Below are positions 8,459 to 17,218 of a stretch of 64,000 nt of DNA, in pieces. Both the position numbers and the translations under genes were made by a program. The stretch is from Variovorax sp. J22P240 (GTDB lineage: Bacteria; Pseudomonadota; Gammaproteobacteria; Burkholderiales; Burkholderiaceae_C). The DNA is taken from assembly GCF_030316855.1 (NCBI RefSeq), contig NZ_JASZYR010000001.1, forward strand, positions 992,001-1,056,000, given 5' to 3'. The notes beneath the pieces were generated by a model. That model searched no databases. It was not told where the DNA came from and saw only the letters and a list, made by a program, of their open reading frames with translations. Within the stretch, counting starts at the first letter, position 1. Each line of letters opens with the position of its first letter.

Positions 8459-9448
8459 ATGTGGAATCGGCGTGAGGTGCTGCTGCGCAGCGCCGGGCTC
8501 TCGGCGCTTGCGACACTCGGCCTGCCGCGGCTGGCGCTGGCCCAACTCAACGGCAATGCGGCCATCGTGTCCGGCTTTCCGGCCGGCGGCATGGGCGACA
8601 ACGTGGCGCGGCCGGTCGCCGAAAAGCTGCGTGGGCACTACGCGACCAGCCTCACGGTGGAAAGCCGAACCGGTGCGGGCGGCCGCATCGCGGTGGAGTA
8701 TGTCAAGCGCGCCGCGCCGGACGGGCTGACCATCCTGCAGATCCCCAGCTCGCCGATGGTGCTGTACCCCCACACCTACAAGAAGCTCAACTACGACCCG
8801 CTGGTCGACTTCACCCCCGTCACCTCCACGGTCACTTATGCGTTCTCGTTCACTGCCGGCCCCGGCTTGCCGGCCGAGATCAAGACCGTGGCCGACTACG
8901 TGAAGTGGGCGAAGGCCAATCCCAAGCAGGCCACCTACGGCGTCCCGGCGGCGGGTTCGGCGCTGCACTTCGCCGGGATGATGTTGCAGAAGGCGGCCGA
9001 CATCGAAATGACCAGCGTCGCCTATCGCGGCGGCGCACCGCTGCTCAACGACGTGATGGGCGGCCAGGTGCCGGTGAGCTTCAACGTGGTCGGCGAGGTG
9101 ATGCCGCACATCCGCTCGGGCAAGTTGCGCTCGCTCGGCGTCACCAGCGCACAACGTTCGCCCTTTCTGCCCGAGGTGCCTACGCTCGTCGAGCAGGGCT
9201 ACAAGGACATCGCGGTGCAGGAATGGCTCGGCTGGTTCCTGCCGGCCAAGACGCCTGCGGCCACCGTGCAGCGTCTCAACACGCTGGTGCGAGAGGCCTT
9301 GCAGGCGCCCGACTTCATCGCCGCCCTCGCCACCTACGGGCTGGAGCCGGTGCACCAGTCGCCCGAGGAATTCGCACGCCGCGTCAAGGCGGACTACGAC
9401 CGCTGGGGCCCGATCGTGCGCGCCACCGGTTTCACGGCGGAGGACTGA
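8459..9448 (+). CDS. Bug-type (TctC family) periplasmic solute-binding protein
   Basis: A 329-residue receptor with an N-terminal twin-arginine-like start (MWNRREVLLRSAGLSALATLG) and cleavage expected near ALA-QL. The Bug fold is marked by FPAGGMGDNVARPVAEKL, the RTGAGGRIAVEYV region and PDGLTILQ. These proteins bind small carboxylates in the periplasm. ATG 8459 is preceded by GGAG (CCGGAGACAACC); an in-frame ATG at 8432 lacks this. It heads an operon with a ThDP enzyme (four bases downstream) and a GlcG-like protein. No TctA/TctB membrane proteins are present, so it may be a transport receptor served by genes elsewhere or a sensor. The ligand is probably a keto acid or aromatic carboxylate, by context. 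Confidence 0.9.
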   Translation: MWNRREVLLRSAGLSALATLGLPRLALAQLNGNAAIVSGFPAGGMGDNVARPVAEKLRGHYATSLTVESRTGAGGRIAVEYVKRAAPDGLTILQIPSSPMVLYPHTYKKLNYDPLVDFTPVTSTVTYAFSFTAGPGLPAEIKTVADYVKWAKANPKQATYGVPAAGSALHFAGMMLQKAADIEMTSVAYRGGAPLLNDVMGGQVPVSFNVVGEVMPHIRSGKLRSLGVTSAQRSPFLPEVPTLVEQGYKDIAVQEWLGWFLPAKTPAATVQRLNTLVREALQAPDFIAALATYGLEPVHQSPEEFARRVKADYDRWGPIVRATGFTAED

Positions 9449-9452
9449 GCCC

Positions 9453-11183
9453 GTGCTGCGATTGACTGGCGCCCAGGCCCTGGTGCGCATCTTGACCGCG
9501 GAGCAGGTTCCGTTCGCCTTCGGCATCGTCGGCGGCAAGCTCGCGCCTCTGATGCACGCGCTGTCGCAACAGCAGGCGGTGCGCTTCGTCGGCGTACGGC
9601 ATGAAGCGACCGGGCCGATGATGGCTGCGGCGGTGCATGCGGGCTCCGGCCGCATGGCGGTTGCCATTGGCGAGATGGGGCCGGGCGGGCTCAACCTGGC
9701 GTCGGGCATGGGCGTCGCGCTCAACAACAACCTGCCGCTGCTGGCCATCACCACCAACCAGCATCGCGCCGCCGCCTATCCGCACAGCGGCATGTTCATG
9801 GACCTCGACACGCGCGCCGTGCTGGCGCCGCTCACCAAATGGAATGCCGTGGTTCACGACCCGAGGCGCATGCCGGAACTGGCGCGGCGCGCATTTCGCG
9901 AGGCCCTTTCGGGCAGGCCCGGGCCGGTGCATCTCGACGTGCCGCAAGACGTGCTGTCGGCCGTTGCCGAGTTCGCGGACGACGAGTTCGATCTCACCCC
10001 ATCCCGCTACCGCGCCACGATGGGGCCGCGGCCGTCGGCATCGACTGTCGAGGATGCGGCGCAGTTGCTCCGCCAGGCCAGGCGGCCGGTGGTGGTCGCC
10101 GGTGGCGGTGTCATCACCAGCGGCGCAGCGGACCTCGTGCGTGACATGGCGCGTCGCCTCGGCGCGCCGGTGGTGCCGACGCAGATGGCACTCGGCGTGG
10201 TCGCGAGCGACAGCCCGCACTTCATTGGCCATGGCGGGCTGATCGCCGGCGACGCCGTTCGCGCGGCCTTCGATGGCGCCGATGTCGTGCTGAGCATCGG
10301 TTGTCGCTTTTCGTCCTGGATGTGGGACGACCGCGGTCCCTTCGCGCGGCGGCATCACCGCACCATCAACGTCAACATCGACCCTTCCACGCTGGGGCAG
10401 CCGGCCCTGCATGAAGTGGCGATGCAGGCCGATGCCGGGCAGGCGCTGGAAGACCTGCTTGCCGCGCTGGACGATCAGCCGGCACCCGGCGCCGAGGCCG
10501 GATGGCTGGAGGGCATCCGCGCAGTACGCGCCGGCCATGAATCCAGACTCGCGGCGATGGCGAGCGAATCGACGGAGGTCATGCACCCCGCAGCGCTCGC
10601 CAAGGCCATCGCCGATGCATTGCCTGCCGATGCCCTCGCCGTGTTCGATGGCGGCCACACCACCTTCTGGAGCAACGACTTCACGCCCGTCAAAGAAGTG
10701 CGCACGCGCCTGCACGAGCCCGGCATGAGCCATCTCGGCTTCGGCCTGCCCTACGCCATGGCCCTGCAGTTGCAGCACCCCGCGCGGCCGGTAGTCCACA
10801 TCACGGGCGACGGCTCCTTCGGCTTCACGCTGAATGAACTCGACACCGCCCGGCGGGCCCGACTGCCGGTACTCACCATCGTTCACAACAATGCCTCGTG
10901 GGGCATCATCCGATCCGGCCAGAAGGCGCAACTGGACTTCGAGTTCGCTACCAGCCTGGAGGGCACGGACTACGCCGCCATTGCGCGCGGCTTCGGTTGC
11001 TTTGGCGAGGCCGTCACGCGCGCGGAAGACGTGGCGCCCGCGATGGCCCGTGCGCTCGCATCGGGCCTGCCGGCCGTGCTGGACTGCCACACGCGTTTCG
11101 TGCCGCACCCCGCCGGCCCCGCTTTCGGCAGCATGAACCGCTTCGGCTTCGACGCACTGACTCGACCGGCGCCCACAGCCTGA
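9453..11183 (+). CDS. Thiamine diphosphate-binding decarboxylase/synthase (acetolactate synthase-like)
   Basis: A 576-residue three-domain ThDP enzyme. The PYR domain has the activating glutamate in VGVRHEATGPMM and a GPGG stretch; the central domain has RRPVVVAGGGVI; the PP domain has the Mg-ThDP motif starting GDGSFGFTLNELD and ending VHNNASWG. It starts at GTG 9453, four bases after the Bug gene stop, with GGAGG upstream. Such enzymes decarboxylate or ligate 2-keto acids; benzoylformate decarboxylase, oxalyl-CoA decarboxylase-like and acetolactate synthase-like members are all possible. The pairing with a Bug receptor and a GlcG-like protein under AraC control points to a catabolic role on a keto acid rather than branched-chain synthesis; no regulatory small subunit is nearby. 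Confidence 0.85.
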   Translation: MLRLTGAQALVRILTAEQVPFAFGIVGGKLAPLMHALSQQQAVRFVGVRHEATGPMMAAAVHAGSGRMAVAIGEMGPGGLNLASGMGVALNNNLPLLAITTNQHRAAAYPHSGMFMDLDTRAVLAPLTKWNAVVHDPRRMPELARRAFREALSGRPGPVHLDVPQDVLSAVAEFADDEFDLTPSRYRATMGPRPSASTVEDAAQLLRQARRPVVVAGGGVITSGAADLVRDMARRLGAPVVPTQMALGVVASDSPHFIGHGGLIAGDAVRAAFDGADVVLSIGCRFSSWMWDDRGPFARRHHRTINVNIDPSTLGQPALHEVAMQADAGQALEDLLAALDDQPAPGAEAGWLEGIRAVRAGHESRLAAMASESTEVMHPAALAKAIADALPADALAVFDGGHTTFWSNDFTPVKEVRTRLHEPGMSHLGFGLPYAMALQLQHPARPVVHITGDGSFGFTLNELDTARRARLPVLTIVHNNASWGIIRSGQKAQLDFEFATSLEGTDYAAIARGFGCFGEAVTRAEDVAPAMARALASGLPAVLDCHTRFVPHPAGPAFGSMNRFGFDALTRPAPTA

Positions 11184-11218
11184 CAATCCCTTCCCTACTC
11201 CCACACGCATCGCGCACC

Positions 11219-11644
11219 ATGACCTCACTCACACTCGACCAGGCCAACCAGATCATCAGCGCCGCCCTCGCCGCATCGAAGCAGGCCGGCTATCAGCCCA
11301 TGGGCGTGGTGGTGCTCGACGACGCAGGGCATCTCAAGGCCTTCGCGCGTGAAGACGGTGCCAGCATGTTTCGTTTCGAAGTGGCCCAGGGCAAGGCCTG
11401 GGGTGCGGTCGGTATGGGCGTGTCGAGCCGCACGCTCGGCGAGCGCGCAAAGGGCAACCCGAACTTCTTCGTGTCGCTCGCAGCCACCTCGGGCGGCCGC
11501 TTCCTGCCGCAGACCGGTGCCGTGCTGATCAAGGATGCGCAAGGCGCGGTGCTTGGCGCCGTGGGCGCCAGCGGCGGCACCGGAGACGAGGACGAGGCCA
11601 TCTGCATGGCCGGCGTCAAGGCGGCGGGCTTCGTGCCCGGCTGA
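11219..11644 (+). CDS. GlcG/HbpS family heme-binding protein
   Basis: A 141-residue protein of the GlcG/HbpS (DUF336) family: ISAALAASKQAGYQPMGVVVLDDAGHLKAF at the start, the conserved KAWGAVGMG stretch, and a glycine-rich end (LGAVGASGGTGDEDEAIC). Members are often encoded in glycolate, propanediol or aromatic degradation operons; some bind heme, others have no known activity. The start ATG 11219 lies 35 bases after the ThDP enzyme, so it is the third gene of the Bug/ThDP operon. It could assist substrate handling or protect against oxidation; its exact role is unknown. It is convergent with the next Bug gene. Confidence 0.85.
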   Translation: MTSLTLDQANQIISAALAASKQAGYQPMGVVVLDDAGHLKAFAREDGASMFRFEVAQGKAWGAVGMGVSSRTLGERAKGNPNFFVSLAATSGGRFLPQTGAVLIKDAQGAVLGAVGASGGTGDEDEAICMAGVKAAGFVPG

Positions 11645-11665
11645 ATACCGCCGCAAGACCAGAGA

Positions 11666-12640
11666 CTATTCCGGCAGCAAGCCGATCTCCGCGGCGATCT
11701 GCCCGAGGCGGCGATGCTCCCCGCGCAGGAAGGCATCGAACTGCTGCGGCGACTGCGGCGGCGCGGCAATCGGCCCGATCGCCAGCAGCTTCTCGGCGAA
11801 GGCCGGGTTCGCGAGCATGCTGTTGATCCCCGCGTTCATGCGCGTGACGATGGGCTCCGGCGTACCTGCTGGCGCGACGACCGCCAGCCATCCCACCATG
11901 TCGACGCCAGGCAGAGTCTCGGCCAGTGCGGGCACGTTGTCCCAGCCCGCGATGCGCTTCGGCGAGGTCACGGCGAGCATTCGCAGCCGCCCCTGCCGCA
12001 CCAGTTGCGCGGTCGACGCCACGTCGGCTACCAGCGCCTCCGAATGCCCGCCCATGAGATCCTGCACGCCCGTTCCGATCGAGCTGTAGGCGACCAGGTT
12101 GGCGCCGGCCTTGGCGCGTGCGTTGAACAGGCGCGCGATCATGCCGCCGAAGGTGCGCGGGCCTTCGTTGGCCAGCGACAGCTTGCCCGGCTCGGCCTTG
12201 CTGCGTGCGATGAGTTCGTCTACCGACTTGATGGGCGAATCGGCACTCACCAGCAGCGCGAACGGGCTGTTCGCGACGAAGGCCACCGGCACGAAGTCCT
12301 TCAGCGGGTCGTAGGGCAGCGTCCTGAACAGGTAGCTGTTGGTCACCAGCGCGGCGGTCGTCGCGAAGTAGAAGGTGTAGCCATCCGGCGCCGCCTGCTT
12401 GGCCGCTTGCGCGCCGATCACGTTCTGGCCGCCCGGCTTGTTGTCGATCACGAAGGGCTGGCCGATCGACTGCGCGAGACCGTCGCCCAGCAGCCGCGCG
12501 ATGGTGTCGGGCCCGGAGCCCGCCGGCTGCGAGAGCACCACCTTGATGGGCTTGCCGGGCCACGGCTCCTGCGCGCGCACCCATGCATGCGGGACCAGCG
12601 CCGCAGCGGCAAGCGTCAGTTGAAAGCCTCTTCTGTTCAT
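11666..12640 (-). CDS. Bug-type (TctC family) periplasmic solute-binding protein
   Basis: A 324-residue Bug receptor with a short signal peptide (MNRRGFQLTLAAAALVPHAWVRA, cut near RAQ). Family marks are KVVLSQPAGSGPDTIARLLGD, the NKPGGQNVIGAQAAKQAAPDG region and SIGTGVQDLMGGHSEA. I prefer ATG 12640 (GGAG eight bases upstream) over a GTG one codon earlier. It is the last gene of the ring-cleavage operon, downstream of the flavin hydroxylase, so it likely captures the aromatic acid that this operon degrades. No TctA/TctB partner is in the window. Confidence 0.9.
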   Translation of the reverse strand: MNRRGFQLTLAAAALVPHAWVRAQEPWPGKPIKVVLSQPAGSGPDTIARLLGDGLAQSIGQPFVIDNKPGGQNVIGAQAAKQAAPDGYTFYFATTAALVTNSYLFRTLPYDPLKDFVPVAFVANSPFALLVSADSPIKSVDELIARSKAEPGKLSLANEGPRTFGGMIARLFNARAKAGANLVAYSSIGTGVQDLMGGHSEALVADVASTAQLVRQGRLRMLAVTSPKRIAGWDNVPALAETLPGVDMVGWLAVVAPAGTPEPIVTRMNAGINSMLANPAFAEKLLAIGPIAAPPQSPQQFDAFLRGEHRRLGQIAAEIGLLPE

Positions 12641-12675
12641 CACTTTGTCTCCGTTGTTTTGAATGGGATGAGCGT

Positions 12676-14235
12676 TCAGCCAAGCCTGGCCGCGAGCGCG
12701 CCCAGTTGCGCATCGAGTTCAGCAGCGTTCGAGGCCACGCCGTACACGTAGCGGTCGGGTCGCACGATGGCGGCGCGGCAACCGTGGCGGCGAAACCAGT
12801 CGGCGGCCACGCCCTCGGTCTCGCGCAGTGCGTCGCCGAGGCGCAGGATGGTCATGGCGGGCACGCCGCGCGCCAGCGCCTGCGCATCCATGGCGTCGAA
12901 AGCCGGATCGAGCACCAGCCACCAGCCATTGCCGGCCAAGGTGTCGAAGCGCACACGCGCCTCGCCCTGCTCGACCCAGGGCTGCGGAAAGATCGTTCCG
13001 TTGGCCCCATGCGGCACGGGCGACAGCAATCCAAGCTCCAGCCCCGGCAGCACGTCTTGCCGCGGCATGTCGCGCACCACGCCACCGCATTCGGCCAGCA
13101 TGCGGGCGTCGCGCTCGCGCGCCTTGGTTTCGTCGCGCTCGCAGATCACGGCGCCGATGCCCTTGATGCGGCTGGTGAGCTGGCGCACGTGCTGCGCACG
13201 TTCGATGCCGTAGCTGTCGAGCAACGCCTCGGCCGCCGCACCCCGCACTTCGCCGTGGCACACCGCGGCCAGCTTCCAGGCTAGGTTGGCAACATCGCGC
13301 ACGCCCTGGCACATGCCCTGCCCCAGGAAAGGTGGCTGCTGGTGCGCCGCATCGCCGGCGACGAACACCCGGCCGCTGCGCCAGCGGTCGGCCACCAGCG
13401 CATGAAATCGATAGCTTGCCTGGCGCCACAGCTTCCCGTCTTCCGGCGTCAGCCAGCGGGACAGCAGCTTCCATGTCTCGGCCGGTTCAACGACCTTCTG
13501 CGGGTCTTCTCCGGCCTTGAGCGAGATCTCCCAGCGCCGGTGATTGCCGGGCCCGATCACCATGGTGCAAGGCCGATCCGGCTCGCAGTACTGCACGCTG
13601 GTCGTGGGCAACTTCGCCAAACCGCGCCCATTGGCCAGCACGTCCACCACGAGCCAAGGCTCGTCGAAGGACAGGTCTTCCAGCGCCATGCCCACCTGCT
13701 CGCGCACGCTGCTCGACGCACCGTCGCATGCCACGACCCAGCGCGCGCGCGTGCGGCCCTCCTCACCATCGTCACGGAGCCATTGCAGCGTGACGCCTTC
13801 ATCGTCCTGATCCAGCGACGTCACCTGGGTCCCGAGCTCCACCGTGGCATTGGCGTGCCCCTGCACATGCGCACGCAGTGCGGCTTCGACCGGCGGCTGC
13901 GTGAACACGTTCGACGGCGTGTAGCCCAGCGGGTATGGCGGCGCGACCATGGTCAGCCGCTTGATCAGCTGGCCGTCCACGCCGAAGTACTCCGACGGCG
14001 TGAAGGGCTCCAGGTGCGGCGCCACGGCATCCATCACGCCGAGTTGCTGGAACACGCGAAGAATCTCGTGGTCCACGGCAATGGCGCGCGGCTTGTCATA
14101 GACCTCACGCGAACGGTCGCATACCCACACACGCAAGCCCATGCCGGCGAGCAGACCCGCCGCCACCGCCCCGGACGGACCGAAGCCGACCACCGCGACG
14201 TCGAAGTCGACGCCGCGTTGAACCGATGAAGCCAT
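12676..14235 (-). CDS. FAD-dependent aromatic hydroxylase (MhpA-like)
   Basis: A 519-residue class A flavoprotein monooxygenase that would hydroxylate a phenolic ring using NAD(P)H and oxygen. It has the FAD GxGxxG-type loop (VAVVGFGPSGAVAAGLL), the RAIAVDHEILRVFQQLG substrate region of the MhpA group, the DG motif (VVACDGASSSVR) and the second FAD motif (VFVAGDAAHQQPPFLGQGM). The C-terminal thioredoxin-like domain typical of phenol hydroxylase-type enzymes follows. It lies between the FAH hydrolase gene (four bases upstream) and a Bug receptor. In the operon context it would prepare a catechol for the VOC dioxygenase. MhpA itself acts on 3-(3-hydroxyphenyl)propionate; the substrate here is unproven. 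Confidence 0.88.
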   Translation of the reverse strand: MASSVQRGVDFDVAVVGFGPSGAVAAGLLAGMGLRVWVCDRSREVYDKPRAIAVDHEILRVFQQLGVMDAVAPHLEPFTPSEYFGVDGQLIKRLTMVAPPYPLGYTPSNVFTQPPVEAALRAHVQGHANATVELGTQVTSLDQDDEGVTLQWLRDDGEEGRTRARWVVACDGASSSVREQVGMALEDLSFDEPWLVVDVLANGRGLAKLPTTSVQYCEPDRPCTMVIGPGNHRRWEISLKAGEDPQKVVEPAETWKLLSRWLTPEDGKLWRQASYRFHALVADRWRSGRVFVAGDAAHQQPPFLGQGMCQGVRDVANLAWKLAAVCHGEVRGAAAEALLDSYGIERAQHVRQLTSRIKGIGAVICERDETKARERDARMLAECGGVVRDMPRQDVLPGLELGLLSPVPHGANGTIFPQPWVEQGEARVRFDTLAGNGWWLVLDPAFDAMDAQALARGVPAMTILRLGDALRETEGVAADWFRRHGCRAAIVRPDRYVYGVASNAAELDAQLGALAARLG

Positions 14236-14239
14236 GCTT

Positions 14240-15103
14240 TCAGTCCTCGGCGCGGATCGGGTTCACGAGCGTGCCGATGCGCTCGATCTCGACCTCGAAG
14301 GTGTCGCCGGCCTTCATCCATACCGGCGGCGTGCGCGCCTGGCCGACGCCGGCCGGCGTGCCCATCACGATCACATCGCCCGGCTCCAGCGTGAGCACGT
14401 CGCTCAGCAGGGAAATGGTTTCGGCCACGCCCCAGATCATGTCTGTCGTGTTCGCGCTCTGCATCACCTCGCCGTTGAGACGGCCCTGGATCTTCAGTCC
14501 GGCAGCCGCGAGTGGGAGCTCATCGGAGGTGACCAGCACGGGACCGAAGCCGCCCGTGCCGTCGAAGTTCTTGCCGATGGTCCATTGCGGCGTACGCTTC
14601 TGGTAGTCGCGCACCGACATGTCGTTGAAGCAGGTGTAGCCGAACACGTAGCCGGGTGCATCCTCCTGCGACACATGGCGTGGCACGCGACGGCCGATCA
14701 CCAGCGCCAGCTCGGCCTCGTAGTCGAACTTGCCCGACACCTTGGGCAGGATGCCCGGCGCGCCATGTGCCACCAGCGAGGTCGCGCCGCGGAAGAAGAA
14801 CCACGGGTACTCGGGCTTCTCGCGCCCGCCTTCCTTCGCATGGTCGAAGTAGTTGAGGCCGAGGCAGATGATCTTGCCCGGCTCGGGCACCAGCGGCGCG
14901 AACTTCTGGCCGGCCAGCGGGAGGCGCGGCGCGGTCGACGCGATGGCCGCCTCGGCCGCTGCCGCCAGATCGACGCCCGCGGCCAGCGCGGCGCGCAGGT
15001 CCGATGGCACCTGCGGCTGGGCCGCCTGCAGGTCGATGAGCTGGTCGCCGTCGACCACGCCGAGGCGCGCGTGCCCGTTGTGCAGGAAGGTGGTGAATTT
15101 CAT
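14240..15103 (-). CDS. Fumarylacetoacetate hydrolase family protein
   Basis: A 287-residue FAH-family enzyme that would cleave or isomerise a ring-fission product. It shows the conserved metal-site stretches (IICLGLNYFDHAKE, YEAELALVIGRR, GYTCFNDMSVRDYQ) and the end motif LTLEPGDVIVMGTPAGVG. ATG 15103 is chosen: it has GGAG upstream and overlaps the VOC dioxygenase stop as ATGA. Family members include fumarylpyruvate hydrolase, 2-hydroxyhepta-2,4-diene-1,7-dioate isomerase and acylpyruvases. Placed directly after an extradiol-type dioxygenase, it probably acts on the meta-cleavage product. Confidence 0.9.
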   Translation of the reverse strand: MKFTTFLHNGHARLGVVDGDQLIDLQAAQPQVPSDLRAALAAGVDLAAAAEAAIASTAPRLPLAGQKFAPLVPEPGKIICLGLNYFDHAKEGGREKPEYPWFFFRGATSLVAHGAPGILPKVSGKFDYEAELALVIGRRVPRHVSQEDAPGYVFGYTCFNDMSVRDYQKRTPQWTIGKNFDGTGGFGPVLVTSDELPLAAAGLKIQGRLNGEVMQSANTTDMIWGVAETISLLSDVLTLEPGDVIVMGTPAGVGQARTPPVWMKAGDTFEVEIERIGTLVNPIRAED

Positions 15104-16011
15104 GAATGCTCCGGAGTCGGGATGAAGAAAACCTGTCGCTGCGCTTCCTTGAGGCGCGCCGACGGCGGCTGCGAAATGCCCCACTGGTCGACACGACCGG
15201 GCGGCCACGTCCAGTCGGCCGGGCCGCCTGCGACGTAGCTGTCGTCGATCTGCTCGACCTCGGCCGTGTACTCGATCACTTCGCCGAAGGGGCCGATGAA
15301 GTAGTTGAAGGCGTTGTGGCCGGGTCCGTGCCGGCCGGGCCCCCATTCGATCGCGTGGCCCGCGTCCTTCATGCGGCCGCCGCCGCGCATCACCGATTCG
15401 AGGTCGGGCATCACGAAGGCGATGTGGTTGAGCGCATCGTTGTCGGTGTCGCCCAGCGCCACGCTGTGGTGGTCGGCGTTGCAGTTGAGGAAGGCCATGA
15501 TCCGCGTGCGATCGGCCAGCCGGAAGGCCAGGGCCTGCTCGAAGAAGGCTTGCGTGGCGGCGACGTCATGGCTGTTGAGGACCACGTGCGCGAGGCGCGA
15601 TGGCCGGTCCTCGGCTTCTTGTGCATCGGCGTGCAAGGCATCGCCGTGCACCACTTGCAGCAGGCGGCCGTGCGGATCGCGTAGCGTGAGTCCGATGCCG
15701 CCGCCGGGCTCGGCAATGGGCGCCGGCCCTTCGACGACCCGGCCTCCGGCGCGCACCGCCGCTTCGGCCACGGCCCGCAGTGCCTCCGAACTGCGCGCAC
15801 GCAAGGTCACGTGCCGGATCGCGCACACCGCGCCGCCGCGGTGAAGCGCCAGCAAATGGTGGTCGGCACCGGTCCCGCGCAGATAGATCGCATCGTCCGT
15901 GCGCGCCGCGACCTGCAGGTGCCAGACGCGGGTGTAGAAGTCCTCGGCGCGCGCGAGGCCCGGCACGTCGAGCGCGACGCTGCGCAGGCCGCTGATCCAG
16001 GGTGAACTCAT
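15100..16011 (-). CDS. Two-domain VOC family dioxygenase (extradiol type)
   Basis: A 303-residue protein with two vicinal-oxygen-chelate modules (about residues 5-115 and 130-260), the layout of type I extradiol catechol dioxygenases. Candidate iron ligands in the C-terminal module are the first His of RLAHVVLNSHD, His in LNHIAFVMPD and Glu in GEVIEYTAEVE. ATG 16011 has AAGGAG upstream and removes 19 atypical residues found in a longer reading. It follows the amidohydrolase by 10 bases and overlaps the FAH hydrolase start by ATGA. It likely cleaves a catechol made by the flavin hydroxylase. Catechol 2,3-, 2,3-dihydroxybiphenyl or related activity cannot be told apart here. Confidence 0.85.
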   Translation of the reverse strand: MSSPWISGLRSVALDVPGLARAEDFYTRVWHLQVAARTDDAIYLRGTGADHHLLALHRGGAVCAIRHVTLRARSSEALRAVAEAAVRAGGRVVEGPAPIAEPGGGIGLTLRDPHGRLLQVVHGDALHADAQEAEDRPSRLAHVVLNSHDVAATQAFFEQALAFRLADRTRIMAFLNCNADHHSVALGDTDNDALNHIAFVMPDLESVMRGGGRMKDAGHAIEWGPGRHGPGHNAFNYFIGPFGEVIEYTAEVEQIDDSYVAGGPADWTWPPGRVDQWGISQPPSARLKEAQRQVFFIPTPEHS

Positions 16012-16021
16012 GGGCGCTCCT

Positions 16022-17077
16022 TCAATGCTTCGTCGATGCGAAGGCGCGCGCGAGAAAGCGCCGCGCATTGCCGTCGATCAAGTGATCTGCCACGTCGGCT
16101 CCCAGGCCGGCCGATTCGATCCGCGCCAACGGCGCGTGCTCGTGGAAATTGAACGGGTAGTCGGTGCCGACCATCAACTGCGTGGCGCCGAACTGCGCCA
16201 CCAGATGCGCCAGCGTGGACGAATCGAATACCAGCGTGTCGTAGAAGAGGCGACGCGCCTGCTCGACCGGCGATGCCTGCACCTGCTCCTTCAACGCCGG
16301 AAACACGCCCCACCCTTGCTGCAGGCGCGGCAGCAGCATGGCAAGCGTGCCGCCGCCGTGGCTGAAGGCGATGCGCAGCTTGGGCCGGCGCATCAGCAGA
16401 TTGCCCGTAATGACGGACGCGGCGGCCAGCCCGACATCGGTAGGGTAGGCAAGCACCTGCTGCAGCGGGGCCGGCCCCACCAGCCGGTCCATGCCGGTCG
16501 GCTTGAGCGCATGCACGAACACCGCCGCGTCGAGCGCCTCGCAGGCCTCGAAGAAGGGATCGAAGCGCGAGTCTCCGATGGGCGTGCCGTTGACGTTGCT
16601 GCCGATCTCGACGCCCGCGAATCCCAGCGTCTCGACGGCATGCCGAAGCTCGGCGATCGCGAGGTCGATGTCCTGCAGCGGCACTGCGCCCATCCCGATC
16701 AACACGCCGCCCGACTCGGCCACCATCACCGCGATCTGCTCGTTGAGGTACCGAAGAAGCTGCTGCGCATCGGCCGGCTCCATCCAGTACGAAAGCAATT
16801 CCGGCATCGGCGAGATGGCTTGATGTGCCAATCCCATCTCCGGCAGATCGGCCAGGCGGCGCGTCACGCTCCAGCACTTCTCCGAGACCGTGCGGTAGTT
16901 CTTGCCGGCGATCATCACGTGGCGATGGCACAGGCCCGCCGCATCGGGCGCCGCAGCGGTCGAGGGCCATTGCGCCGGCACCCTGGTGCCGAGGTAGGCC
17001 GGGAATTCCGCCGGAACCATGTGCGCGTGCACATCGACGCCGCAGGCGCAGCGCAGGCGCTGTATCCCCTCAGCCAT
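16022..17077 (-). CDS. Amidohydrolase family decarboxylase/hydratase (ACMSD-like)
   Basis: A 351-residue metal-dependent hydrolase-fold protein. It has the metal-binding DVHAH near the N-terminus, a histidine in AVFVHALKPTG, FSHGGG, and the terminal GTDYPFNF aspartate. This arrangement fits the amidohydrolase_2 group that includes aminocarboxymuconate semialdehyde decarboxylase, gamma-resorcylate decarboxylase and 4-oxalomesaconate hydratase. ATG 17077 is preferred to a GTG at 17086 because of spacing to GGAAGA. It is the first gene of the ring-cleavage operon, opposite its LysR gene. It could decarboxylate the starting aromatic acid or process a ring-opened product. Confidence 0.88.
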   Translation of the reverse strand: MAEGIQRLRCACGVDVHAHMVPAEFPAYLGTRVPAQWPSTAAAPDAAGLCHRHVMIAGKNYRTVSEKCWSVTRRLADLPEMGLAHQAISPMPELLSYWMEPADAQQLLRYLNEQIAVMVAESGGVLIGMGAVPLQDIDLAIAELRHAVETLGFAGVEIGSNVNGTPIGDSRFDPFFEACEALDAAVFVHALKPTGMDRLVGPAPLQQVLAYPTDVGLAAASVITGNLLMRRPKLRIAFSHGGGTLAMLLPRLQQGWGVFPALKEQVQASPVEQARRLFYDTLVFDSSTLAHLVAQFGATQLMVGTDYPFNFHEHAPLARIESAGLGADVADHLIDGNARRFLARAFASTKH

Positions 17078-17187
17078 GTGCGGCACTCTTCCAGATCCGA
17101 TGAACCATGTTGTCTCCTGTCGCCCGTCGCGACCGCGTCGGCGGGCTGTTGGAGGCGAAGTCTAGGCAGCGCCAGTCCATTTATGAA

Positions 17188-17215
17188 GTGGATTTTGTGT
17201 ATACATAGAATCCAC
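17188..17215. promoter_or_regulatory. 28-bp dyad at LysR gene start (candidate autoregulatory operator)
   Basis: A 14+14 inverted repeat centred at 17201.5 matches at 12 of 14 pairs. The outer arms are GTGGATT (17188-17194) and AATCCAC (17209-17215) and the centre is TGTATACA. It ends three bases before the LysR ATG at 17219 and lies about 110 bases before the divergent amidohydrolase start. It is the only strong dyad in the gap, so it is the natural binding site for the LysR protein, probably blocking its own transcription while activating the catabolic operon. Confidence 0.65.
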
Positions 17216-17218
17216 GGC

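Noticed and set aside
9432-11228. A 598-codon open frame antisense to the ThDP enzyme gene
   Set aside because: It lacks domain features, is rich in Arg/His/Gly, and mirrors a gene with clear ThDP motifs. Long antisense frames are expected in DNA this rich in G and C.
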